Of a DNA stretch of 58,683 bases, positions 17,515-25,496 are shown one piece after another. A model generated the notes under the pieces. The model made no database searches and was not told where the DNA came from. It saw nothing but the letters and a program-made list of their open reading frames with translations. Source of the DNA: JANNRR01 sp031401675 (GTDB taxonomy: Bacteria; Pseudomonadota; Alphaproteobacteria; Rhodobacterales; Rhodobacteraceae); contig JANNRR010000089.1 of the NCBI GenBank assembly GCA_031401675.1, forward strand, positions 1 through 58,683, written 5' to 3'. Numbering within the stretch: the first letter of the stretch is position 1; each line of letters begins with the position of its first letter. Position numbers and translations under genes: made by a program.

Positions 17515-18807
17515 ATGGTGGACATCGCAACCCGGGTCTATAACCACAAATGGAAGATCGATCCGATCGTGCGGTCGCTGATCGACACCGATTTCTACAA
17601 GCTTCTGATGTGCCAGTCGGTGTTTCGCAACCGGCCGGATACCAGCGTTACCTTCAGCCTGATCAACCGCAGCCACAACATCCGGCTGGCGGAACTGGTT
17701 GACGTCGGCGAACTGCGCGAACAGCTGGACCATATCCGCACCCTGCGGCTGTCGCGGGGCGAAAGCACGTTTCTGCGCGGCAACACGTTCTATGGCAAAC
17801 GGCAGATGTTCCGGCCTGATTTCATGGAATGGTTCGAGCAGCTGCAACTGCCGCCCTATCATCTGGAAAAGCGCGCCGGGCAATATGTGCTGACCTTCGA
17901 GGGCAAGTGGCCCGAGGTGATGATGTGGGAAATACCGGCGCTGGCGGTGTTGATGGAATTGCGCAGCCGGGCGGTGCTGCAGCACATGGGGCGGTTCGAG
18001 CTGCAGGTGCTCTATGCCCGGGCCATGACCAAGCTGTGGGAAAAGGTCGAGGCGCTGCGGGCCATTCCCGGGCTGCGCATCGCCGATTTCGGCACGCGGC
18101 GGCGGCATTCGTTCATGTGGCAGGACTGGTGCGTGCAGGCATTGCAGGAGGGGCTGGAGGGCAAGTTTGCCGGCACCTCGAACTGTCTGATCGCCATGCG
18201 CCGCGAGGTGGAGGCGATCGGCACCAATGCCCACGAATTGCCGATGGTCTACGCGGCGCTGGCCAACAGCGACGCCGAACTGGCCGAGGCCCCGTACCGC
18301 GTCCTGCAGGACTGGCATGAAGAGCATGACGGCAACCTGCGGATCATCCTGCCCGACACCTACGGCACGGCGGGGTTTCTGGAACGGGCCCCGGACTGGC
18401 TGGCGAAATGGACCGGGATCAGGATCGATTCGGGCGATCCGGCCACCGGGGCGGAAATCGCGATCCGCTGGTGGCAGTCGCGCGGCGAGGATCCGAAGCA
18501 GAAGCTGGTGATTTTCTCGGACGGGCTGGATGTGGGCAGCATCGCGGCGCTGCAGGCGCAGTTCGCCGGGCGGGTCAAGGTTTCGTTTGGCTGGGGCACG
18601 CTGCTGACCAATGATTTTCGCGGGCTGGTGCCGGGTGGCGCGCTCGACCCGTTCAGCCTGGTGTGCAAGGCGGTATCGGCCGACGGGCGGCCGACGGTCA
18701 AGCTGAGCGACAACCCGAACAAGGCGGTAGGGCCAAAGGCCGAGGTGGCGCGCTACAAGCGGGTGTTCGGCGTCGGCGCGCAGGCGGCGCAGGCAGTGCT
18801 GGTGTAG
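17515..18807 (+). CDS. pncB: Nicotinate phosphoribosyltransferase
   Basis: Converts nicotinate and PRPP to nicotinate mononucleotide, with ATP stimulation. It takes the product of the adjacent nicotinamidase. The protein is 430 residues from the ATG at 17515, one base after the pncA stop; the frame is open seven codons further up but that would overlap pncA. Family segments include SLIDTDFYKLLMCQ, ADFGTRRRHSF, the GTSN loop in FAGTSNCLIA, the TYGTAGFLE region, and RIDSGDP followed by the phosphate-binding IFSDGLDV. Normal length for the bacterial PncB type. Confidence 0.97.
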   Translation: MVDIATRVYNHKWKIDPIVRSLIDTDFYKLLMCQSVFRNRPDTSVTFSLINRSHNIRLAELVDVGELREQLDHIRTLRLSRGESTFLRGNTFYGKRQMFRPDFMEWFEQLQLPPYHLEKRAGQYVLTFEGKWPEVMMWEIPALAVLMELRSRAVLQHMGRFELQVLYARAMTKLWEKVEALRAIPGLRIADFGTRRRHSFMWQDWCVQALQEGLEGKFAGTSNCLIAMRREVEAIGTNAHELPMVYAALANSDAELAEAPYRVLQDWHEEHDGNLRIILPDTYGTAGFLERAPDWLAKWTGIRIDSGDPATGAEIAIRWWQSRGEDPKQKLVIFSDGLDVGSIAALQAQFAGRVKVSFGWGTLLTNDFRGLVPGGALDPFSLVCKAVSADGRPTVKLSDNPNKAVGPKAEVARYKRVFGVGAQAAQAVLV

Positions 18808-18837
18808 CCCGCCCGCGCCCAATGGCTCTTCAGCCGG

Positions 18838-21546
18838 TTACAGGATCAGGTCGGCGGCGTTGATCTGCACCTTTTGCAGGTTCTCGATCACCATGAAGGC
18901 GCCGCCGGAGCCGAAGACGACGTTGGCCCCGACATTGACGAAGGCGGCGCGGGCCGCGACCAGGCTGGCGAAGTTGAAGGCGGACAGGTCGATCCGGTCC
19001 TGACCGTCGATGAAATCCTTGACGGTGTAGGTATCGGCGATCAGTCCGGGCACCAGGGCGAACACGTCCAGCCCGTTGCCGCCGAACATGGTGTCAAAGC
19101 CGCTGTCGCCGTTCAGCGTATCGTTGCCGTCGCCGCCGAACTGGAAATCGTCGCCGGCACCGCCGGTCAGCACATCATTCTCGGTGCCGCCATCGAGCGT
19201 GTCGTTGCCGCCACCGCCGGACAGCCTGTCGAATTCGCTGCCGCCAAACAGCTGATCCCTGGCAAGACCGCCAAAAAGCGTATCATCCCCGCCATTACCG
19301 GAAATGGAGTTGCGAAGGACAGAACCGGTGATCGTTTCGTTGCTGAGGTCGCCCTGCACCTCGAACTGATCCGAGGGGTCGGAGAAATTGACCAGTGGCA
19401 GCGTCGAGAAATCAACCGACGAGAGCGAGAACAAGTTCACCCGCACCTGATCGGTGTTGGCGCCAACCGTGCCGGTGATCTGCGTCAGGCCAAAGATCTG
19501 GGTATCAGTCAGAATGACACGCCCGATCCCGGCGGGCTGGTATTGCAGGATCAAGGATTCGATCCCGACGAGCGTTGACGCCGACAGGTCAAATGTGACG
19601 TCCAGGGACGTACTGGTCAACAGCAGCGTATCCAGCCCGATGCCGGCGTCATAGACTTCGGCCCCGCTGATGTCGCCTGCGGCGACGATCAGGGTGTCGG
19701 CCCCGCCGCCGCCAAGCAGGGTGTCGGTCCCGCTGCCACCCTGCAACGTGTCGTTGCCCGAGCCGCCGGTCAGGTTGTCGGCACCGCCGCCGCCAGAAAG
19801 CCTGTCGTTCCCGGCATCGCCGATCAGGACGTTGCCGCCGTTGTTGCCGGTCAGCAGGTTGTTGAAGATGGTGCCAGTCAGCGACAGGCTGGCAGCCCCG
19901 GTCAAGGTGGCATTCTCGACGTTGGCATAGGCGTTGAGGTTCAGGCTGAGGGTGCCGGAGGTGGCGAAATCGGTGCCGGCGGCCACCCCGGCGGCTTCGA
20001 CCACGAGGTCGGCCAGACTGTCGATCACATAGCGGTCGTTGCCGGCACCACCGATCATCGCATCGGCCCCGACGCCGCCGTTCAGCACATCGTTGCCAAG
20101 GCCGCCGTCAAGGATGTCGGCACCGTTGCTGCCGAGCAGCGTGTCGTCGCCATCTTCGCCGGTCATGCGGTCGTTGCCGGCACCGCCGGTGAGCGAATCA
20201 TTGCCCCATTCCCCGGCCAGCACATCATCACCGGCAGCACCGTTCAGCCGGTCATCGCCGAACGAGCCGCGCATCACATCGCCGAAGATGGTGCCGAGAT
20301 AATCATCCGCCGCCAGCGTGCCGTTGAGCGTGATCGCCGCCTGGCGCGGGTCGAAGATCTGGCCGCGGATGTCGGTATTGTTGAGATTGCTTTCATCCGT
20401 CCAAGCCACCACGAACCGGCCATCGGCCAGCGCGGTAATCGAGGGCTCTTTTTGGTCAAGCGCTACCGTTGTGTTCACCAGAAACTCGGTGCCCGCGCGC
20501 GACCCATCCGCGTTGAACACTTGCGCCCGGATGGCATTGAAAGAGAGATCGCCGCCAGTCAGGCTGAAATCCTTCCAGGCCACCACGAACCTGCCATCGG
20601 CCAGCGCGGTGATCGTGGAATCGGTCTGCGCATTCGTCACCGTTGTGTTCACCAGAAACTCGGCCCCCGACGCGGAGCCGTCGGCGTTGAACACCTGCGC
20701 CCGTACGGCAAAGTTCGACGTATCGCCGCCGGTCTGGCTGAAATCCGCCCAAGCCACCACGAACCGGCCATCGGCCAGCCCGGTGATGCTGGGCTCGGAC
20801 TGGCTGTTTGTAACCGTCGTGTTCACCAGAAACTCGGTTCCAAAGGCCGATCCATCCGCATTGAACACCTGCGCCCGGATGGCACCGCCCGATATATCGC
20901 CACCGGTCTGGCTGAAATCCTGCCAGGCCACCACGAACCGGCCATCGGCCAGCGCGGTGATGCTGGGCTGGTGCTGGTTGTTCGTCGCCGTCGTGTTCAC
21001 CAGAAACTCGGCACCAAAGGATGTGCCATCCGCATTGAACACCTGCGCCCGGACGGCATAGAGCGACGTATCGCCACCGGTCTGGCTGAAATCCGTCCAG
21101 GCCACCACGAAGCGGCCGTCGGCCGGCGCGGTGATGCTGGGCTCGAACTGGTCATTCGTCACCGTCGTGTTCACCAGAAACTCGGTGCCGAAGACAGAGC
21201 CATCGGCATTGAACACCTGCGCCCGGACGGCAGAGCCCGAGGTGTCGACGCCAGTCTGGCTGAAATCCTTCCAGGCCACCACGAATCGGCCATCGGCCAG
21301 TGCAGTGATGCTGGGCTCGTTCTGGTCATTCGTCACCGTCGTGTTCACCAGAAACTCGGTGCCAAAGGGCGAGCCATCGGCATTGAACACCTGCGCTCGG
21401 ATGTCAAAATCGGTCAAGTTGCTGGCATCCCGCCAGGCCACTATGAACCGGCCATCGGCCAGCGCGGTGATCGTGGGCTCGGACTGGTCAGCCGCCACCG
21501 TCGTGTTCACCAGAAACTCGGTGCCGGATTTGAAAGGTGTGGTCAT
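18838..21546 (-). CDS. RTX-type calcium-binding protein with seven N-terminal tandem repeats
   Basis: A predicted secreted protein of 902 residues. From the ATG at 21546 (after a GGGGGG ribosome-binding sequence), residues about 6-400 are seven copies of a 54-58-residue unit of the type G[TA]EFLVNTTVTNDQ..PSITALADGRFVVAW.DFSQTGGD..A.RAQVFNADGS. Then come RTX nonapeptides in two blocks (for example GGAGNDRMTGEDGDD and GGGGADNLTGGSGND), which bind calcium once outside the cell. The C-terminus (DRIDLSAFNF..., AADLIL) suits type I secretion. No type I transporter genes are adjacent. The function is unknown; surface attachment or matrix roles are possible. Confidence 0.85.
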   Translation of the reverse strand: MTTPFKSGTEFLVNTTVAADQSEPTITALADGRFIVAWRDASNLTDFDIRAQVFNADGSPFGTEFLVNTTVTNDQNEPSITALADGRFVVAWKDFSQTGVDTSGSAVRAQVFNADGSVFGTEFLVNTTVTNDQFEPSITAPADGRFVVAWTDFSQTGGDTSLYAVRAQVFNADGTSFGAEFLVNTTATNNQHQPSITALADGRFVVAWQDFSQTGGDISGGAIRAQVFNADGSAFGTEFLVNTTVTNSQSEPSITGLADGRFVVAWADFSQTGGDTSNFAVRAQVFNADGSASGAEFLVNTTVTNAQTDSTITALADGRFVVAWKDFSLTGGDLSFNAIRAQVFNADGSRAGTEFLVNTTVALDQKEPSITALADGRFVVAWTDESNLNNTDIRGQIFDPRQAAITLNGTLAADDYLGTIFGDVMRGSFGDDRLNGAAGDDVLAGEWGNDSLTGGAGNDRMTGEDGDDTLLGSNGADILDGGLGNDVLNGGVGADAMIGGAGNDRYVIDSLADLVVEAAGVAAGTDFATSGTLSLNLNAYANVENATLTGAASLSLTGTIFNNLLTGNNGGNVLIGDAGNDRLSGGGGADNLTGGSGNDTLQGGSGTDTLLGGGGADTLIVAAGDISGAEVYDAGIGLDTLLLTSTSLDVTFDLSASTLVGIESLILQYQPAGIGRVILTDTQIFGLTQITGTVGANTDQVRVNLFSLSSVDFSTLPLVNFSDPSDQFEVQGDLSNETITGSVLRNSISGNGGDDTLFGGLARDQLFGGSEFDRLSGGGGNDTLDGGTENDVLTGGAGDDFQFGGDGNDTLNGDSGFDTMFGGNGLDVFALVPGLIADTYTVKDFIDGQDRIDLSAFNFASLVAARAAFVNVGANVVFGSGGAFMVIENLQKVQINAADLIL
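20473..21525 (-). repeat. 174-bp tandem repeat array inside the RTX gene
   Basis: The anchor GTTCACCAGAAACTCGG (plus-strand reading) begins at 20473, 20647, 20821, 20995, 21169, 21343 and 21505. Spacing is 174 bases five times, then 162 bases. Each unit encodes 58 residues (54 in the shorter one), so the reading frame is always kept. Nucleotide identity between the central units is visibly high, suggesting recent duplication or gene conversion. Confidence 0.9.
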
Positions 21547-21679
21547 GAAATTCCCCCCTTTTGCGGCAGCCAAGGGCCACCTCGTGCGTCAAACGAATCG
21601 TTCTTGCGAAGATTTTACGCCAAATCCCGGGTTTCACCGCCCGGATTCACCCGGGTCGCTCCATTGCAACCCAAGGCTG

Positions 21680-21713
21680 CAAAAGCAAAAAGGGCGCAAT
21701 TGCCTGCGCCCCT
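21680..21713 (-). terminator. Rho-independent terminator after trxA
   Basis: Read on the minus strand: a stem AGGGGCGCA / TGCGCCCT with one bulged G (21691-21713), then a T-rich tract (21681-21691) just past the trxA stop. The position and T-run fit an intrinsic terminator for the trxA transcript. Confidence 0.75.
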
Positions 21714-21734
21714 TGCCCGACGCTGCCGCGTATT

Positions 21735-22055
21735 TCAGATCGAGGCGTTGATCCAGTTTGCCAAAGCCGCCTTGGGGACCGCGCCGATCTTGTTGGAGAC
21801 GATCTGGCCGTTCTTGTACAGGAACAGCGCCGGGATGCCGCGCACGCCGACCATCGCCGGGCTTTGCGGATTGTCGTCGACATTGACCTTGACGATCTTG
21901 ACCTTGCCGGCCAGTTCCACCGAAAGCTCCTCCAGCGCTGGGCCGATCATCTTGCACGGGCCGCACCATTCGGCCCAGAAATCCACCACCACCGGCAGGG
22001 CGGAATTCTTGACCTCGGCATCAAAGGTGGCGTCGGTGACGTGAATGGTGGCCAT
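21735..22055 (-). CDS. trxA: Thioredoxin
   Basis: Cytosolic dithiol protein of 106 residues that reduces disulfides in ribonucleotide reductase, Msr enzymes and others. The active site is WAEWCGPCKM with C31 and C34. The cis-Pro segment VRGIPALFLYKNG and the C-terminal LANWINASI are standard. It has no signal peptide. It is the last gene of a minus-strand run that includes addB-addA; the 54-base gap to addA could hold its own promoter. Confidence 0.97.
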   Translation of the reverse strand: MATIHVTDATFDAEVKNSALPVVVDFWAEWCGPCKMIGPALEELSVELAGKVKIVKVNVDDNPQSPAMVGVRGIPALFLYKNGQIVSNKIGAVPKAALANWINASI

Positions 22056-22109
22056 GATGGTTCCTTTGGCATAGGTGAGTTCTGAAACTAGGGATCCCCC
22101 CGGGCAAGG

Positions 22110-25100
22110 TCAAGGTATCGTGGATCGCAAGGCCGCCATGACAAGATCGGGGGGCAGAGGCATCAGCGTGGCGGTCCGGGTCCACAGGATGGCGGTTTCG
22201 ATCCGGCGGCCGGGGTAGATCTGCGACAGGGCGGCGGCATAGGCCCCCATTTGCCGCAACAGGCCCGGCGGCACGGCGGCGGCGGCGTTCGGGATCAGGG
22301 CGTTCGACTTGTAGTCCACCGCCAGCACCCGGTCCGGCCCGATCAGCAGCCGGTCGATGGTCCCGGCGATCCGGCGCCCGCCCAGTTCGGCAAGCTCGGC
22401 GGCAATGCCGACCTCGGCGAGGGCATCGGGTTGAAACAGCCAGGTCAGATCCGGCGCGTTCAGCACGGCGGCGGCTTCGGCCAGCAGACCGTCAGCCTCG
22501 GCAACCGGGCAGGCATCCTCGCCCACCGTGATCAGATCGCGGGCCAGCGCCGGCCAGCGATCGGGCGGCCAGACCGGCAGATGTTCCAGCAACCGGTGCA
22601 ACTGCCGCCCACGCCGCAGCGCCTGATCCTCCTGCCCTGCCAGATCGCCGGGCAGCACCTTGGCACCGCCAAGGTCCGAGGGCGACAGCGACGATAGCAG
22701 CGCATCGTGGGCTGTGGCGGCTGTTCTGGCCCATTCCGGCAGCATCAGAGCCGTTTTCGGCACGGCGCTGGCTGCGGCCGGACCGTCGTCGGGCCAGATG
22801 CCGAACGACAGCCGCCGGCCCGGACCTTGCGCCGTTGTCAATGCCCCGGCCGTCAAAGCCGCCAGTGGCTGTTCCTGTGTGAAACCCTGCGCGATCAGAT
22901 CGTACCAACTGCTGCCCGCATCGGGTTTGCCGATGTTGCCTGCCGCAGCCACGATCAGCCAGCTTTCAGCCCGGGTCATCGCGACGTACAGCAGGCGCAT
23001 GTTCTCCTCGGCCTGCGCCGTCTTGCCCGCGTCCAAGAGGGTCGTCAGTTCGGCGGGCGCATCGTCTGCCGTGGTCTTCCAAATGATCTTGCCGTCCGCC
23101 ATGGGATAGAGGTCGTTGCGCAAGGTCAGCGGGCGCTCGGCGGTATCGGGCAGGATGACCAGAGGCGCCTCCAGCCCCTTGGCGCCGTGCACCGTCATCA
23201 CCCGGATGCTGCGCCCGCCCCCGTCGAGTTGCCGCTTGACCACGACATCATCGGCACCCAGCCAGCCCAGAAAGCCGGTCAGGCTTGGCACATCCATCCG
23301 CTCATAGGCCAGCGCCTGGGTCAGCAGCTCGTCGATCCCGTCCTCGGCCTCTGGCCCCAGACGCGCCAGCAGGTTCTGTCGCCCGCCGTGCCGGGTCAGA
23401 ACCCGCTCGATCAGCTCATACGGGCGCAGATAGTCGCTGACATCGCGCAGGTCGTGCAGCACGCGCAGGGTGTCGGGATGGCGGTCAGCCTGCGCCCGCA
23501 GCGCTTCCCACAGATAGGCATCGCCGCGCGGCTGGGCCAGCGCGTACAGCGCACGCTCGGTCCAGCCGAACAGCGGCGAGCGCAGGGCGGCGGCCAGTGA
23601 CAGATCGTCCTCGGGGGTGGCAAGGAACGCCAGCAGCGCCGAGACATCGCGCACCGCCAGTTCGGCCGCCAGCCGCAGCCGGTCGGCCCCGGCGATGGCC
23701 AGACCGGCGGCCTTGCAGGCCCGGATAATCTCGGAAAACAGGTCGGACCGGCGCTGTACCAGGATCAGCACATGGCCTTCATGCAGCCGCTGGATGCCGG
23801 CCCGTGTCGGGATCATGGATCCGGCATCGATCAGCCGGCGCAGTTCGGCAGCGATCTGCCGGGCGAGGATGACCGGGGCGCTTTGGCTGGTCACGATGTC
23901 AACCGGGTCGTACCACTCACGGTCCTGTGGCTTGTCTGCCGGGGGAACGACCGGCCAAAGATCGACCCGCCCGGGCATGTCGGTCTGAAACGCCAGATGC
24001 TGCACCGGCCCGCCCAGCCCTTCGGTGCCGTTCAGCGTGGCATCGACCGCCGCAAGGATCGCGGGCGACGAGCGGAAGGAATGGTCCAGTGACAGTTCGG
24101 CCAGCGGAATCCCCGCGCCGCCAAGCCGGGCCTGAAACGTGGCGCGCATCCGGTCGAAAGCCTTCAGATCGGCGCCCTGAAACGAATAGATCGACTGCTT
24201 CTTGTCGCCGACCACAAACAGCGTGCGCGGCGTGGCCCGAGCCCCGAGCCCGGCGTGAAACTCCTGTTCCAGAAGCGCGATCACGTCCCATTGCGCCGGG
24301 CTGGTGTCCTGCGCCTCGTCCACCAGAATGTGGTCGATGCCGCCATCCAGCCGGAACAGCACCCACTGCGCCACGGAGGGGTCGGTCAGAAGGGCGCGGG
24401 CCTTCAGGATCAGGTCGTCGAAATCCAGCCAGCCGCGCGCCGCTTTGCGCGCCGCATACTCCGGCAGGAAAGCGGCGGCAAAGGCGTGCAGGGCGTGGGT
24501 CCGTTCTGCGGCGGCCAGCGCCAGCCGCACGGGGCGGGCGGATTCGACGCGCGCCATCAGGGCTTCCAGCCGGGGCAGCAGCTGCGGGATTGTCGCGCGC
24601 GTGGCCTTGGTCGGGAAGTTGCCGATCTTGGCGGCAAAGGGCTGATAGGCTTTTGCGCCGGCCAGAAACACATCCTCGAGCACGACCAGATCATTGACAT
24701 CCGGCATGCTCAGAGACGTTTCCGCCAGCTTCTGCGCTGCCTCCACATCTCTCGTCGACCCGGCCCACAGTGCCGGCATCAAGGCGGCGACAATGCCCGC
24801 CGCGTCGCCCCGAAACACTTCGGCCAGCAGCTTGTCAGCGGTATGACCGGGCGGCAGACCAAACAGCCGCCAGGCCGCGTCCTGGTCCAGCGGTCGGGCA
24901 AAGGCGGCACGGTGCCGGGCCAGTTCGGCGGTCAGGGCGCTGAAATCCTCATCAGTCAGATGCCGCGCCACCGCATCAACCAGCGGCATCCGCTGGTCGT
25001 CGGCCATTTCGGCCACCACCTCCTCGCGCAGCAGCTTGGCGGCACGGTCCTCCATTTCGGTGAAGTTCGGGGTGACCTGCGCCTCCAGCGGGAACCGCCG

Positions 25101-25496
25101 CAACAGCGAGGCGCAGAAGGAATGGATGGTCTGAATCTTCAGACCGCCCGGCGTCTCGATGGCGCGGGCGAACAGGCGACGGGCGGCGTTCAGCGCCGGC
25201 GGGTCAATGGTCCCGGCGTACCCCAGATCGGCCAGTTCCCCGTGCAGGGCAGCCTCGCCCAGCATGGCCCAGACACCCAGTCGTTTGAACAGGCGGTTCT
25301 GCATTTCGGCGGCAGCGGCCTTGGTATAGGTCAGGCACAGAATCCGCTGCGGCTCGACCCCGTCCAGCAGCAGCCGGGCCACCCGGTCGATCAGCACGTG
25401 GGTCTTGCCCGAGCCGGCATTGGCCGCCAGCCAGGTCGATGCCATGGGGTCGGCGGCAAGGCGCTGGCGCTGGCTGGCCGGATGATCGGCTTTCAT
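22110..25496 (-). CDS. addA: Double-strand break repair helicase-nuclease AddA
   Basis: Large subunit of the AddAB complex, which resects double-strand ends for recombination. The 1128-residue protein is a UvrD-type helicase fused to a nuclease. Near the N-terminus is Walker A LAANAGSGKTHVL; helicase motifs include CLTYTKAAAAEMQNR, LVDEAQDTSPAQWDV, VVGDKKQSIYSFQGAD, SFRSSPAIL and VMTVHGAKGLEAP. The C-terminal PD-(D/E)XK nuclease centre is VLAVDYKSN. Its start overlaps the addB stop by four bases. The order addB-addA with upstream tsaE, amgK and murU is typical of Rhodobacteraceae. Confidence 0.97.
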   Translation of the reverse strand: MKADHPASQRQRLAADPMASTWLAANAGSGKTHVLIDRVARLLLDGVEPQRILCLTYTKAAAAEMQNRLFKRLGVWAMLGEAALHGELADLGYAGTIDPPALNAARRLFARAIETPGGLKIQTIHSFCASLLRRFPLEAQVTPNFTEMEDRAAKLLREEVVAEMADDQRMPLVDAVARHLTDEDFSALTAELARHRAAFARPLDQDAAWRLFGLPPGHTADKLLAEVFRGDAAGIVAALMPALWAGSTRDVEAAQKLAETSLSMPDVNDLVVLEDVFLAGAKAYQPFAAKIGNFPTKATRATIPQLLPRLEALMARVESARPVRLALAAAERTHALHAFAAAFLPEYAARKAARGWLDFDDLILKARALLTDPSVAQWVLFRLDGGIDHILVDEAQDTSPAQWDVIALLEQEFHAGLGARATPRTLFVVGDKKQSIYSFQGADLKAFDRMRATFQARLGGAGIPLAELSLDHSFRSSPAILAAVDATLNGTEGLGGPVQHLAFQTDMPGRVDLWPVVPPADKPQDREWYDPVDIVTSQSAPVILARQIAAELRRLIDAGSMIPTRAGIQRLHEGHVLILVQRRSDLFSEIIRACKAAGLAIAGADRLRLAAELAVRDVSALLAFLATPEDDLSLAAALRSPLFGWTERALYALAQPRGDAYLWEALRAQADRHPDTLRVLHDLRDVSDYLRPYELIERVLTRHGGRQNLLARLGPEAEDGIDELLTQALAYERMDVPSLTGFLGWLGADDVVVKRQLDGGGRSIRVMTVHGAKGLEAPLVILPDTAERPLTLRNDLYPMADGKIIWKTTADDAPAELTTLLDAGKTAQAEENMRLLYVAMTRAESWLIVAAAGNIGKPDAGSSWYDLIAQGFTQEQPLAALTAGALTTAQGPGRRLSFGIWPDDGPAAASAVPKTALMLPEWARTAATAHDALLSSLSPSDLGGAKVLPGDLAGQEDQALRRGRQLHRLLEHLPVWPPDRWPALARDLITVGEDACPVAEADGLLAEAAAVLNAPDLTWLFQPDALAEVGIAAELAELGGRRIAGTIDRLLIGPDRVLAVDYKSNALIPNAAAAVPPGLLRQMGAYAAALSQIYPGRRIETAILWTRTATLMPLPPDLVMAALRSTIP

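Noticed and set aside
18980..20280. CRISPR-like repeat spacing in the RTX region
   Set aside because: Periodicity is that of nine-residue glycine/aspartate calcium-binding repeats in a coding frame, with no uniform repeats and spacers.
20452..22044. A 530-codon plus-strand open frame opposite the RTX gene
   Set aside because: It only mirrors the 174-bp repeats on the opposite strand and lacks a start context or domain.
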